Shown here piece by piece: positions 46,834 to 60,309 of a DNA stretch of 64,000 nucleotides. This stretch comes from Chrysomallon squamiferum (Eukaryota > Mollusca > Gastropoda > Neomphalida > Peltospiridae): the NCBI GenBank assembly GCA_012295275.1, contig CM022678.1, positions 8,183,632 through 8,247,631 of the forward strand, written 5' to 3'. The position numbers and the translations under genes are program-made. Each line of letters starts with the position of its first letter. Position 1 is the first letter of the stretch. The notes below the pieces were generated by a model. That model did not search any database and had not been told where the DNA came from. It was given only the letters and a program-made list of their open reading frames with translations.

Positions 46834-47680
46834 AATAATAATAATAATAATAATAAATAAAATAGTTCTTTCAGAATATTTGGTATAGCTGATAAAGAGC
46901 TAAATGAAAGTGTACTGCTGCGTTGCAGGTTCGGATAAGATCGATGCCAATATTTGCAGTTCAGACATAAACATTGTGTGCGTAACGAACGTTGCGACTG
47001 GTTTGTGCCAGATATTCACCATTATTTTTCCCTTGCCGTACCCTGCCGTTCATTCTGTAAACAAAATATCCAGTTATCCGTTACTTTTAGCCCGATAATA
47101 ACATATGCAACATATTCAATCATCACAATATATTTTTTCAAAAGTAAGTATTGGGGCATAGGTTTTTCATTTTTAATTAAAAATTGAGATATAAAAAGAG
47201 GAATTTGAGATAAAAACAGAAGTGAAATTAACAATAATTATATTGTAAAATTAACAATTATAATATTATATCGTATTTAATATAAGCTCTGAATACTTTC
47301 ATTTTAAGAAAATCATTTGATAGAGACTTTATATTTAAAAGGTTTCATTCCTCTCTGAACTCATGTTTTATATTTCTGAATCTGTATTTAGGTTTGATTA
47401 TCTATATAGATACATATTTTTATCTCCGTGTATATTTTTCTATTTGTGCAACCAGGTGTGTCAGTAACATACATCTAGCTCGACGTATGTACGTTTCTCA
47501 GTTTCTGTTTGTATTCAGTATTGAAATCTATCGATCTATGTATCTCTGTATGCTCAAATATAATTTATAATGTGTTTGTAAGTACGTATGTGTATGACCA
47601 TATATTGACTAAATTTATATTTGACTATATATGTCTATACTCATATTTCTATCCATCATAATATATTTGTGTCTCTGTGT
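43440..47680. repeat. Internal direct duplication in copy A spacer
   Basis: The first half (43440-46002) and second half (46003-about 47680) share ATGGCAACTA(C)TGAAGAAAG, ATAAAATAATACTGTTGTTTGC, the TGTACTGCTGCGTTGCAGGT segment (44290, 46911) and TTTAGGTTTGATT (45720, 47389). The second half lacks the part equivalent to about 44735-45700. It includes (TG)n, (ACAT)n (45611-45647) and poly-A runs that differ in length between copies. No gene is convincingly present. Confidence 0.8.
46537..46612. repeat. (TG)n microsatellite
   Basis: Long GT/TG run, much shorter at the duplicated place near 43958-44010. The copy B equivalent is 56758-56837. Confidence 0.92.
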
Positions 47681-48021
47681 CTATCTTTGTATCTATATTA
47701 GCATATTCCTACATTTATACAAAAAGAAAAATCTAACTTCATCTTCACTAATACACTCGCAAATAAACAAACCTTCAGTATGTATAATTATGAATACAAA
47801 TCATCATATATACAAATACCAATTAACACACATACTCCACTCACATGAAACCTGTTTCGACAAACAAACATATATCCACAGGAAACTTTATTTGTAAATT
47901 AATAAAATATCTTACAACAGTGAAACTGACTTGATCAAAGTTCATCTGACGATGTCGTAGTAGTGCAGGTTCAAATGCGAAGTCTCTATGGAATGAATTT
48001 TCTAAAAATGAGAATATAAAA

Positions 48022-48327
48022 ATGAAGATGGCAACTCACAGTAACGAAGAACTATTCAGCATCCATACTGGTAAGAAACCTTTCAGAAGTGAGGTTTGTG
48101 GAAAATGTTTCTCACAAAGACTACATGTAAAACGTCATATGACTATCCATACTGGACTGAAACCCTTTAAATGTGAAGTTCGTGCAAAATGTTTCAAACG
48201 AGATGACGAAGTAAAGTGTCATATGAATATCCACACTGGACAGAAACGTTTCAAATGTGAGGTTTGTGGAAGATGTTTCCAGCGTTGGAATTTAAAATAT
48301 CAATTCATACTTGAGAGAAATCTGTAA
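48022..48327 (+). pseudogene. Small zinc-finger relic, copy A
   Basis: MKMATHSNEELFSIHTGKKPF, then three finger-like repeats, none complete. Finger 1 has Ser for the first Cys (FRSEVC), finger 2 has Arg for the second Cys (CEVRAKC), and finger 3 lacks one codon and both His (NLKYQFILERNL). Finger scraps with stops continue to about 48500. A short protein could be made but would hardly bind zinc as a C2H2 array. Confidence 0.65.
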
Positions 48328-48499
48328 AATGAAAGGTTTCTTTAAAATGCTCTTCAGAAGGTTCATATGAAGGTCCACACTGGTGACAATTTTTAGAATA
48401 TAAGGTTTCTGCAAAATATTTCTCACGACGTTTAAAAATATGAAAATTCATGCTGGAGTCAAGACTTTGAAATGTGAAGTTCGTGCGAAATGTTTCTAA

Positions 48500-49434
48500 A
48501 AAGCTGGTTATCACACAACGTCACGTTTGGGAAATAAAGGTGATAATTTGTGAAATTAAGAAAAAAGAAATCATAAAACGTAATATGCTATTTTGTAATA
48601 ACCACATTTGATAAATGAAGAATACGAATTTTGATTAGTTTACTAGATAACAAATCTGAAATACTACTAGTACTATTACAACATCATGGCAGTTATGCAA
48701 ACTTTCGTCAGTTCATTGTCATTGTTATAACAGATTATCTTAATTTCAGTAATAATGTTTTCTCTTCATGTTTGTCTCTGTTTTGTCTGTATTGGTACAT
48801 ACATTCCACATATCCATTACGTTTTTTGTATTTTTTTAAAATTATGAATACGTCTATATACTATAAGCATTTGAACTAATACTACTAATGCTGCTACATA
48901 TTACTGTTACTACATTTTTTGTGCAGCTGCACCTTGTTTAAAATGACTGTTTTATTAACTTATAATAATCTTGTAGACTACATGTTCTTTGTCACCAGCG
49001 ACGTCTTCTTCATTTTACAAATCTAGAAAACTGAAGGAAATACAGAAATATATCCAAATGCATCCTTTGATGCTAATTTCAAAATAAAATGTACATTATT
49101 ACCATTGTTTTGTTTTACACCTTGACGTGTTTATATGATGCAATCATCTTTAGCAGCATTTCGTTCCACTTCTTCATTTTACGAATATATACACAAACAT
49201 AATAAAGATATGTAGGCAGATGCACACTAGGGTTGGTTTTAAGGGATAGTACTCTAAAAGATTAGGCTGTCTTAAAAATAAACAGTAGTAGTGTAGATCT
49301 GAATATATACTACACATTTTATTATTTTTTATTCCGCAAGTCTTCAGTAATCGCGTGTAATGTCCCACTAAGTAATTGATGAAAATTTAATCCAAAACAT
49401 GAAAAATATCTCGTATCTAAATTGAAGTATTTTA
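48500..49434. other. Downstream block of the small ZNF, copy A
   Basis: Related to the post-ZNF block of the left half (AACAGATTATCTTAATTTCAG, CAGCGACGTCTTCTTCATTTTACAAA, AAGTCTTCAGTAATCGCGTG). No coding sequence. It ends at the A/B junction. Confidence 0.55.
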
Positions 49435-50483
49435 CTATCACTAAAATTACTGACTACTACTAACACTGAAAGAACTAACTAGTGTTAGGCTATTTGCTTG
49501 GTAGATAGATAAACGTGTGTGCTGTAATTCATGAATACTGAGTGATATGTAGTTATATTATTTACTGTGTGAATCAAATACGTAAAATTACAATAGCAAA
49601 TGGTAAATAGATAACAGATGCAGGTTAGTGCAGAGCATTAAGGAAGCACATAGTTACGTACATTCAGTAATGCTGATACTGTCTGTTATGACATGCAGTT
49701 CTATAGTCACGTACAAACAGCAGTATTGAGAATGTCCAGTACGATATTACAACTGAATAATTAATATTCATTAAAATGCTTATTTCCATTAAGGACATTA
49801 ACTGAAACATTTAATAAATCCTTACTTCTACAGCATTTTTGATGTCAGTATTTCCGCAAGTCTTCAGTAATAGCGTGTAATGTCTCACTAATTAATTGAT
49901 GAAAATTTAATCCAAAACATGAAAAATATCTCGTATCTAAATTGAAGTATTTTACAGCCTTCAATGTAGCTTTCTCTACTTTTACATATCACTTCATTGA
50001 TCGGATATTTTAGAAATTTCCACGCGCTAGAATTACCACTTTTGCGGATTAACACTTCAGAATATAGACCTTGTCATAATGCCAAACCTTCTAATTTCAA
50101 GTTGCGAAAGAAACGTTATACAACACTGAAGCATGAGCAACATTTTAAGCAATTGCTGTCATAATGGCAAACGTAGTATGTTCGTAACAAAACACTCAAG
50201 GATGAACGACACTCATTACACTTTAAACAAAAAACGTGCTAATGATAAATAAACTTCAATCAAAACCTGCCAATTAAAATCAATTGAAGAAACAAATAAT
50301 TTAGAGTCTTATCTGTCAACAACAATGAACAATATAATATGTAATGAATAAGCCAGAAGCTTTATAAACTATCAGAGAAGAAACAATAGTACGTTAATTG
50401 TTTTTCAACAATAGTGAACAGTTAAAACCTGTTATAATCAAACATCCACTTAGACGCATACGTAACCGATCTGGGTTTGATCT

Positions 50484-50578
50484 TACATAAACCGACTACA
50501 GCTCAGATCTAGACTTAAACATCTGACTGAGAAATAAACGATAGACATACAGTGACTAATTTCTCGTTGTGTTTTCTA
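50484..50578 (+). promoter_or_regulatory. TATA-like element and proximal exon-1 module, copy B
   Basis: TACATAAA at 50484-50491. Exon-1 module ending TTTTCTA|GTAAGT with donor at 50579. With the acceptor ending 51680, intron 1 would be 50579-51680. The distal module with GTACGT follows near 50790. Confidence 0.4.
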
Positions 50579-50605
50579 GTAAGTCATTTAACTACTTTTA
50601 TTGTT

Positions 50606-50655
50606 TCTGCGACGGACACGCCCGCTGATCTGTCAGAAAGCGTGCCCGTCGTAGA
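50606..50655 (+). other. GC-rich hairpin, copy B
   Basis: TCTGCGACGGACACGC (50606-50621) pairs with GCGTGCCCGTCGTAGA (50640-50655) with two G.T pairs, loop about 18 nt with an inner CTGA/TCAG stem. It stands out from AT-rich surroundings. Confidence 0.6.
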
Positions 50656-51321
50656 CGTGCTTCACAACAGCTTGCTCTGATTAGCACGTTAATTGTTTTC
50701 AGTTCAGTTCAGTTCAGATCTAGACACACACATGTGAGCGAGAAATAAACGATAGACACACAGTGACTCATTCTCGTTGTGTTTTCTAGTACGTCATTTT
50801 AACTACTTTTATATATATTTCATTATATTGATGTGTATTTGCTTCAGTATTATTTAACTGTATTAGAATATTAGTTGAATCAAAGATTTATGTAAATTCA
50901 TCGATTCTTGTAATAAATATGACACATGAATAATATTTACAAACTGCTTGTCATAGTCTTTAACATACATAGTGCTTTTGAAAAATAAATCTAACTGTCA
51001 GTATATAAACTGAATTCTCTACGTCTTTATAGAGAAAACTAAAGGTTAGTTGATTGAATATTTCTTGGTATTTATGAAGAATACACATCTTCTCAAGACA
51101 ATTCGATGGTATTTGACTCCAGTAACAATTTTCATTTTATTGTTATTTTATATGAGTCTTAGAACATTTTTATTATTATTTTTTTTTTTCTAAAATGGCT
51201 CTTGGAAAACAACAACCATAGTTTTCGTCTTAGATGCATTAAGTTTTAACTTCCAGATTTCCCAGAGTAATTCAAAGGATGGCAGGTGGTGTTACAAATC
51301 ATCTGCTGTTTCTTTTAACAG

Positions 51322-51322
51322 A

Positions 51323-51399
<77 letters not shown>
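51322..51399. repeat. (AAT)n microsatellite, intron of copy B
   Basis: Same site as 40354-40438, slightly shorter. Confidence 0.95.
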
Positions 51400-51400
<1 letters not shown>

Positions 51401-51682
51401 CTGATGTACATCAAGGTTTATAAAAAAAAACTCTCTTCCTTCACGATTGTCCAAGGTGAAAATATTACTTCATCATTTATGTAGAATCAACACGAAAAAG
51501 ATGGCAGATTTCCTTTTGCCTTACTCCAAAATCGCATGTAAACATAGGATTTTCAAAATGTAGAACGGAATAGATTTGTAATTAAATAGAATCTATTGTA
51601 TAAAATTATATACTTCAATAAAATACGCCATTTTAAATATTGCATTCTCTTAGTTTCTTGTTTCTATTTTATATTTTCAGAA

Positions 51683-51733
51683 ATGAATAAGAAAGTAAGA
51701 ACCAGAATTCAGGACCTTGATGAAAGAGAATAA
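51683..51733 (+). CDS. Upstream ORF, 16 codons, copy B
   Basis: Identical to copy A (40722); acceptor ends 51680. Confidence 0.35.
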   Translation: MNKKVRTRIQDLDERE

Positions 51734-52042
51734 AGCGTGAAGTGATGAAAATAATTTGGACAAATTACAAATTGTTGTTTTAAGAAATAACCCTTTAGCA
51801 CTATTAATTCACTCTGTTTTTACATTACATTCAAGAGACGTGAATCTTGTACTAAGATATAATTATAGTAGTCGTGGTAACCTAATGAAATAAACTTTAC
51901 AGCCGGTAGAAAGAGACAAAATGTGATGTCTGTATGGAATGAAGTTTAACCCATTGAAATACGAGTTTAAAGCGGAAAGAAAGGGTTTAAGTATGAAATG
52001 TGTGAGAGATGATTTTCTGAAAAATAGAATATAAAAATTACC

Positions 52043-52843
52043 ATGGCAGCTAAAAGTTATGAAGAATTATTCAGCATTCATTCTGGTGAGAAACCTTTTA
52101 AATGTGAAGTTTGTGCAAAATGTTTCTCAAAACGGCTAACAATAGAAAATCATATGAGAATCCATACTGGACAGAAACCCTTTAAATGTGAACTTTGTGT
52201 CAAAAGTTTTTCAAACAGTTCGAATCTAAAACGCCACATGAAGCATCACACTAATGAGAAACCTTTTAAATGTGAAGTTTGTGGAAAATGTTTCTCACTA
52301 CCTGACCATATAAAACGTCATCTGATGGTCCACTCTGGAGAGAAACCTTTTAAATGTGAGATTTGTGCAAAATGTTTCAATCGGCGTTCGAGTTTAAAAG
52401 CTCATATGACCATCCATACTGGAGAGAAACCTTTTAAATGTGAGATTTGTGGAAAATGTTTCTCACTACCTGACCATGTAAAACGTCATTTGATGGTCCA
52501 CTCTGGAGAGAAACCTTTTAAATGTGAGATTTGTGCAAAATGTTTCAATCAGCGTTCGAGATTAAAAACTCATATGACCATCCATACTGGAGAGAAACCT
52601 TTTAAATGTGAAATTTGTGCAAAATGTTTCTCACGGAGTTCGATTTTAAAATGTCATATGAACGTCCATACTGGAGAGAAACCTTTTAAATGTGAAATTT
52701 GTGTAAAATGTTTCTCACGGAGTTCGGATTTTAAATGTCATATGAACATCCATACTGGAGAGAAACCTTTTAAATGTGAAATTTGTGAAAAATGTTTCTC
52801 ACACAGTTCGAGCTTAAAATATCATGTGAAAATACATGCTTGA
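52043..52843 (+). CDS. C2H2 zinc-finger protein, 9 fingers (266 aa)
   Basis: N-terminus [19 protein letters not shown]; nine intact fingers from residue 21 to 265, ending KIHA. Fingers alternate between RPDHVKR-like (LPDHIKR, LPDHVKR) and NRRSSLKA/NQRSRLKT types, then RSSILKC, RSSDFKC and HSSSLKY. It is the shortest of the three segment copies. Compared with copy A it lacks the YSSNLKD/YSSNLKR/RSSGLKC block. Good initiation context (ACCATGG), leader with upstream ORF, polyadenylation signal at 52984. Probable nuclear DNA-binding factor with no effector domain. Confidence 0.9.
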   Translation: MAAKSYEELFSIHSGEKPFKCEVCAKCFSKRLTIENHMRIHTGQKPFKCELCVKSFSNSSNLKRHMKHHTNEKPFKCEVCGKCFSLPDHIKRHLMVHSGEKPFKCEICAKCFNRRSSLKAHMTIHTGEKPFKCEICGKCFSLPDHVKRHLMVHSGEKPFKCEICAKCFNQRSRLKTHMTIHTGEKPFKCEICAKCFSRSSILKCHMNVHTGEKPFKCEICVKCFSRSSDFKCHMNIHTGEKPFKCEICEKCFSHSSSLKYHVKIHA

Positions 52844-52965
52844 TAGAAATCTTTTAAATGTTAAATTTTTGTAAAATATTTCTCATATAACTGGAATCTA
52901 CAACGTCACATGGAAATCCATTTTGGTCGGGAACCTTTAAGAATGATTCATGATAATACAAAAGT
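52844..52965 (+). pseudogene. Decayed finger after the stop, copy B
   Basis: Same sequence as 42639-42760. Confidence 0.65.
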
Positions 52966-55837
52966 TAAATGAGAATTGTTTTAAATAAAAGAGAGAAAAA
53001 AACATGCTTCAGTATTTATATTCTTTAATTTTGAGTAGCAAGACTGTTTTGACCGCATGTACTATTGTCACTACAGATATGAAGTAGTTGACTGATGGCT
53101 AATTTTGTTTATGATAATTCTAGAAGAAAGCTCATAGCAAATGGTTTTTATTTTATTTTATTTTTTAAATTTCATGATTCTGTGATTACTATTTATGTAG
53201 TTATTAATAACAACATTTTTTTAGGGAAAGTTCCAATTTTCGTATTAACAATATACAAAAGATTCTTTCTCTTTTTTTTTCTAAAAAAGAAAAGAAAAGA
53301 AAATCAAACTTGAAAATATTGCTAAGTACATTTTAGTACTGCTGTAAAAGTACGACTTATGACATATTTTAAAACCACTGCAAATACTATTACTGCTGCT
53401 ATAGCCGCTATAACCACTCAACAATTCTAATTAACACGACAGCTACTACTACAATTTACTACAGCTGTTCCTACTATTACTACTACAAAAGATACAACTA
53501 CAAAGTATAGGTTTTATTATATGTTTATTCTTTATTTAAATTGAGGAATCTTTTGGTTTAAGCATTGAAACTACAGCAGAACGTTGTTTAAAACATATGC
53601 ATATCCAATTTTTGTCATAACTTTGTAGAAAATCACAAATGCACTTCTATATGTTATTTTTATGGCAACTACTGAAGAAAGTAAAGAGGAAGTCCATTTT
53701 GTTTTATCCTCCATGACTCTGTGATCAGTAGTTTTGTAGTCATTATAAAGAACATTATTTTAGAGAAATAGATTGGTCGCAGCGATCAAATAAAATAATA
53801 CTGTTGTTTGCGATATCAGAGTGCACAGTTCAGTTTGAATGAAAAGTGATAGCGTAGACAGTTGAACTAGGGGGAGATAAACCACGGAATTGCCATTAAC
53901 ACTAGAAGTACATGTTTCTCGTGTAAACGTTAAAAAAAACAGCAACAAAAAAAACCTCCACATCACCACACACACACACACAAAATAACAACACGCAGGC
54001 AATCTTCAAGAAGTATGAATTTTTCGCCGAATTCTGTTTCGATTTGAAACAAAACATTTAATATCAAAGAGTGAGATAAGAAACAGAAATCAATTTTAAA
54101 CAATGTATTATAGTAATTCGTTAACAGCCACACTGTATTTTCTGTTTAACTGATATACCTATAGTTGTGTGTGTGTGTGTTTGTTTGTGTGTGTGTGTGT
54201 TTGTTTGTGTGTGTGTGTGTGTGCAACATAGCCTTTAACGATAGCCACTGTATAACTAGTGCATTGAAAAACGTTTTTATTTCGCAAATTTTCGTTTTAT
54301 AAATTATGAACTTGATATAGCATTTGTAACATGTTTTGGGATAACATGATGTTTAATACATCAGACAATTGAGATTCATTAAAATTAACAGCATTTGCCC
54401 AAAATGTTAATGAACTACAGTAATGAGGAAAAAAACAAAAAAAAAAATTACTAATATTTCTTTCAGAATCTTTGGTATACCTGATAAAGAGCTAAATGAA
54501 AGTGTACTGCTGCGTTGCAGGTTCGGATAAGATCGATGCCAATATTTGCAGTTCAGACATAAACATTGTGTGCGTAACGAACGTTGCGACAGATTTGTTT
54601 CAGATATTCACCATTATGTTTCCCTTGCCGTACCCTGCCGTTCATTCTGTAAACAAAATATCCAGTTATCCGTTACTTTTAGCCCGATAATAACATATGC
54701 AACATATTCAATCATCACAATATATTTTTTGTAAAGTAAGTATTAAAAAATAAGATATAAAAAAGAGTAATTTGAGATAAAACAGAAGTGAAATTAACAA
54801 TAATAATATTATAAAATTAACAATTATAATATTATATCGTATTTAATATAAGCTGTCAATATTTTGATTTTTAGAAAATCATTTGATAGAGACTTTATAT
54901 TTAAAAGGCTTCATTCCTCTCTGAACTCATGTTTTGCTACATTACAACTATTACTGTAATTACATCTTACTACAAAGTTTCCAAATCGGATTCGGTTATC
55001 TTGACTAATATAATTATATCTTACTACAAGATTCCCAAATTAGATTTGTCTTAAATTAATGTGACGACTGTCTGAAATTTCAAGGAAATAGATTTTCTTT
55101 CCACAATTCACATTTTAATCTCACTTTCACCAAAATCTATAATTGTAATTCTGACCTGTTTTCTCATTTGAGAAAACATAAAATAAAAATAATAATTCAG
55201 GCAACCGGATAGTACATGTACTTGGGATATTTTATTGTAGTGGATTATTTAACAAACAAATTTAATACTTTATTAATAATGTTAAAGTTATATCAAGTTG
55301 TACACATGGAGGGTACATCAATAGAAAAAAAAAATCCAATGGGCACCGTACTACCAATTGCAAACCAAATGAAAGGAAACAACCTAGAAAATGACCACGG
55401 AGGAATGAACTGGTTGAGCAGTGGATATAACCGTCTTTTAGATGTCAGCACGAGACAGGATGATGTCAAAACAATACACTGAGGATCTGTGAAGCTGCCA
55501 AGTTTCAATCAGCTGACCGTCACGTCTGAGGTAGATTCAAACGTGTGTGTTTTTTTGTTTCTATAGTCATCATCTTTAAACAGACAAAACGTAGTTTCAC
55601 ACATAAATTATGCTGAACGTTCACATGCATTTTGCGAATTCCCTTTAAATACAGCTATCAATTTAATATAATTTATTTCATTTTGATATATATTTTACTT
55701 ACATCTTGTTTCATATTTCCTTTCTTCTTTATGTTTTCATTCGTCTTTCTTATCTTTATTCTATTTCCTCATTCTTATGTTTTCATAAGTGCATGAACAT
55801 GACATATTTAGAATACATGCATACATACATACATACA

Positions 55838-55870
<33 letters not shown>

Positions 55871-56755
55871 TTCTGTGTATATTTATCTATTTGTATCAGT
55901 GTGAATGTGTTTATGTAATTTTATATTTCTGAATCTGTATTTAGGTTTGATTAGCTATATAGATACATATTTTTATCTCCGTGTATATTTTTCTATTTGT
56001 GCAACCATGTGTGTCAGTAACATACATCTAGCTCGACGTATGTACGTTTCTCAGTTTCTGTTTGTATTCAGTATTGAAATCTATCGATCTATATATCTCT
56101 TTATGCTCTTTATGCTCAAATATAATTTATAATGTGTTTGTAAGTACGTATGTGTATGACCATATATTGACTAAATTTATATTTGACTATATATGTCTAT
56201 ACTCATATTTCTATCCATCATATCTTCTATATGTTATTTTTATGGCAACTATAGAAGAAAGTAAAGAGGAAGTCCTTTTTGTTTTATCCTCCATGACTCT
56301 GTGATCAGTAGTTTTGTAGTCATTATAAGGAACATTATTTTAGACAAATAGATTGGTCGTAGCGATCAAATAAAATAATACTGTTGTTTGCGATATCAGA
56401 GTGCACAGTTCAGTTTGAATGAAAAGTAGACACCAAAGTTGAACTAGGGGGAGATAAACCTCGGAATTGCCATTAACACTAGAAGTACATGTTTCTCGTG
56501 TAAACGTTAAAAATGTGAGGAAAACAGCAACAAAAAACCCCAACTCCACAACACCACGCACAAAAAAAAAAAAAAACAACACGCAGGCAATCTTCAAGAA
56601 GTATGAATTTTTCGCCGAATTCTGTTTCGATTTGAAACAAAACATTTAATATCAAAGAGTGAGATAAGAAACAGAAATTAATTTTAAACAATGTATTATA
56701 TTAAGTTCATTAACAGCCACACTGTATTTTCTGTTTAACTGATATACCTATAGTC

Positions 56756-56837
<82 letters not shown>

Positions 56838-58243
56838 AACAATAGCCACTGTATAACTAGTGCATTGAAAAACGTTTTTATTTCGCAAATTTTCGTTTTA
56901 TAAATTTTGAACTTGATATAGCATTTGTAATATGTTTTGGGATAACATGATGTTTAGTACATCAGACAATTGAGATTCATTAAAATTAACAGCTTTTGCC
57001 CAAAATGTTAATGAACTACAGTAATGAGGAAAAAAAAAAAAAAAAAAATAATAATAATAATAATAATAAATAAAATAGTTCTTTCAGAATATTTGGTATA
57101 GCTGATAAAGAGCTAAATGAAAGTGTACTGCTGCGTTGCAGGTTCGGATAAGATCGATGCCAATAGTTGCAGTTCAGACATAAACATTGTGTGCGTAACG
57201 AACGTTGCGACTGGTTTGTGCCAGATATTCACCATTATTTTTCCCTTGCCGTACCCTGCCGTTCATTCTGTAAACAAAATATCCAGTTATCCGTTACTTT
57301 TAGCCCGATAATAACATAGGCAACATATTCAATCATCACAATATATTTTTTCAAAAGTAAGTATTGGGGCATAGGTTTTTTCATTTTTAATTAAAAAATT
57401 GAGATATAAAAAAGAGGAATTTGAGATAAAAACAGAAGTGAAATTAACAATAATAATATTATAAAATTAACAATTATAATATTATATCGTATTTAATATA
57501 AGCTCTGAATACTTTCATTTTAAGAAAATCATTTGATAGAGACTTTATATTTAAAAGGTTTCATTCCTCTCTGAACTCATGTTTTATATTTCTGAATCTG
57601 TATTTAGGTTTGATTATCTATATAGATACATATTTTTATCTCCGTGTATATTTTTCTATTTGTGCAACCAGGTGTGTCAGTAACATACATCTAGCTCGAC
57701 GTATGTACGTTTCTCAGTTTCTGTTTGTATTCAGTATTGAAATCTATCGATCTATGTATCTCTGTATGCTCAAATATAATTTATAATGTGTTTGTAAGTA
57801 CGTATGTGTATGACCATATATTGACTAAATTTATATTTGACTATATATGTCTATACTCATATTTCTATCCATCATAATATATTTGTGTCTCTGTGTCTAT
57901 CTTTGTATCTATATTAGCATATTCCTACATTTATACAAAAAGAAAAAAAATCTAACTTCATCTTCACTAATACACTCATCGCAAATAAACAAACCTTCAG
58001 TATGTATAATTATGAATACAAATCATCATATATACAAATACCAATTAACACACATACTCCACTCACATGAAACCTGTTTCGACAAACAAACATATATCCA
58101 CAGGAAACTTTATTTGTAAATTAATAAAATATCTTACAACAGTGAAACTGACTTGATCAAAGTTCATCTGACGATGTCGTAGTAGTGCAGGTTCAAATGC
58201 GAAGTCTCTATGGAATGAATTTTCTAAAAATGAGAATATAAAA
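52966..58243. other. Spacer with internal duplication, copy B
   Basis: Collinear with 42760-48021, again containing the two related halves (from about 53650 and from about 56223), (TG)n at 54165-54222 and 56758-56837, and (ACAT)n at 55819-55867. A frame at 55306-55482 (MEGTSIEKKNPMGTVLPIAN...) is broken in copy A by a longer A run at the same place. I could not recognise a product and do not call it a gene. Confidence 0.6.
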
Positions 58244-58552
58244 ATGAAGATGGCAACTCACAGTAACGAAGAACTATTCAGCATCCATACTGGTAAGAAA
58301 CCTTTCAGAAGTGAGGTTTGTGGAAAATGTTTCTCACAAAGACTACATGTAAAACGTCATATGACTATCCATACTGGACTGAAACCCTTTAAATGTGAAG
58401 TTTGTGCAAAATGTTTCAAACGAGATGACGAAGTAAAGTGTCATATGAATATCCACACTGGACAGAAACGTTTCAAATGTGAGGTTTGTGGAAGATGTTT
58501 CTCACAGCGTTGGAATTTAAAATATCAATTCATACTTGAGAGAAATCTGTAA
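58244..58552 (+). pseudogene. Small zinc-finger relic, copy B
   Basis: Like 48022-48327 but less damaged. Finger 2 is complete ([21 protein letters not shown]). Finger 1 lacks its first Cys (FRSEVC). Finger 3 has lost both His (NLKYQFILERNL). The frame is 102 aa. Finger remnants with stops follow to about 58730. With at most one functional finger it is probably non-functional. Confidence 0.6.
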
Positions 58553-58730
58553 AATGAAAGGTTTCTTTAAAATGCTCTTCAGAAGGTTCATATGAAGGTC
58601 CACACTGGTGACAATTTTTAGAATATAAGGTTTCTGCAAAATATTTCTCACGACGTTTAAAAATATGAAAATTCATGCTGGAGTCAAGACTTTGAAATGT
58701 GAAGTTCGTGCGAAATGTTTCCAAGAAGCT

Positions 58731-59655
58731 GGTTATCACACAACGTCACGTTTGGGAAATAAAGGTGATAATTTGTGAAATTAAGAAAAAAGAAATCATA
58801 AAACGTAATATGCTATTTTGTAATAACCACATTTGATAAATGAAGAATACGAATTTTGATTAGTTTACTAGATAACAAATCTGAAATACTACTAGTACTA
58901 TTACAACATCATGGCAGTTATGCAAACTTTCGTCAGTTCATTGTCATTGTTATAACAGATTATCTTAATTTCAGTAATAATGTTTTCTCTTCATGTTTGT
59001 CTCTGTTTTGTCTGTATTGGTACATACATTCCACATATCCATTACGTTTTTGTATTTTTTTAAAATTATGAATACGTCTATATACTATAAGCATTTGAAC
59101 TAATACTACTAATGCTGCTACATATTACTGTTACTACATTTTTTGTGCAGCTGCACCTTGTTTAAAATGACTGTTTTATTAACTTATAATAATCTTGTAG
59201 ACTACATGTTCTTTGTCACCAGCGACGTCTTCTTCATTTTACAAATCTAGAAAACTGAAGGAAATACAGAAATATATCCAAATGCATCCTTTGATGCTAA
59301 TTTCAAAATAAAATGTACATTATTACCATTGTTTTGTTTTACACCTTGACGTGTTTATATGATGCAATCATCTTTAGCAGCATTTCGTTCCACTTCTTCA
59401 TTTTACGAATATATACACAAACATAATAAAGATATGTAGGCAGATGCACACTAGGGTTGGTTTTAAGGGATAGTACTCTAAAAGATTAGGCTGTCTTAAA
59501 AATAAACAGTAGTAGTGTAGATCTGAATATATACTACACATTTTATTATTTTTTATTCCGCAAGTCTCCAGTAATCGCGTGTAATGTCCCACTAAGTAAT
59601 TGATGAAAATTTAATCCAAAACATGAAAAATATCTCGTATCTAAATTGAAGTATT
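58731..59655. other. Downstream block of the small ZNF, copy B
   Basis: Collinear with 48500-49434. No coding sequence. Confidence 0.55.
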
Positions 59656-60187
59656 TTACAGCCTTCAATGTAACTTTCTCTACTTTTACATATCACTTCA
59701 TTGATCGGATACTTTAGAAATTTCCACGCGCTAGAATTACCACTTTTGCGGATTGACACTTCGGAATATAGACCTTGTCATAATGCCAAACCTTCTAATT
59801 TCAAGTTGCGAAAGAAACGTTATACAACACTAATGCATGAGCAACATTTTAAGCAATTGCTGTCATAATGGCAAACGTAGTATGTTCGTAACAAAACACT
59901 CAAGGATGAACGACACTCATTACACTTTAAACAAAAAACGTGCTAATGATAAATAAACTTCAATCAAAACCTGCCAATTAAAATCAATTGAAGAAACAAA
60001 TAATTTAGAGTCTTATCTGCCAACAACAATGAACAATATAATATGTAATGAATAAGCCAGAAGCTTTATACACTATCAGAGAAGAAACAATAGTACGTTA
60101 ATTGTTTTTCAACAATTGTGAGCAGTTAAAACCTGTTATAATCAAACATCCACTTAGACGCATACGTAACCGATCTGGGTTTGATCT

Positions 60188-60282
60188 TACATAAACCGAC
60201 TACAGCTCAGATCTAGACTTAAACATCTGACTGAGAAATAAACGATAGACATACAGTGACTAATTTCTCGTTGTGTTTTCTA
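60188..60282 (+). promoter_or_regulatory. TATA-like element and proximal exon-1 module, copy C
   Basis: TACATAAA at 60188-60195, exon module ending at donor GTAAGT (60283). Intron 1 would be 60283-61414. A TTCAG repeat before the distal module has one more unit here (TTCAGTTCAGTTCAGTTCAG) than in A and B. Confidence 0.4.
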
Positions 60283-60309
60283 GTAAGTCATTTAACTACT
60301 TTTATTGTT

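Larger units (their letters stand above)
38467..49434. repeat. Segmental duplication copy A
   Basis: About 11 kb. It holds a promoter region, the interrupted ZNF at 41.1 kb, an internally duplicated spacer and the small ZNF relic at 48.0 kb. It is collinear with and very similar to copy B. Larger length differences come from finger number and microsatellites. Confidence 0.9.
49435..59655. repeat. Segmental duplication copy B
   Basis: Starts abruptly with sequence equal to 38467 after GAAGTATTTTAC. It carries a promoter region, the 9-finger ZNF at 52.0 kb, a duplicated spacer (53.6-57.9 kb) and the small ZNF relic at 58.2 kb. At its right end it passes without a break into copy C. Confidence 0.9.

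Noticed and set aside
55306-55482. Frame MEGTSIEKKNPMGTVLPIAN... in copy B spacer
   Set aside because: In copy A the A-run near 45112 has about 14 instead of 10 A, shifting the frame. No product recognised, and both copies are very young, so persistence means little.
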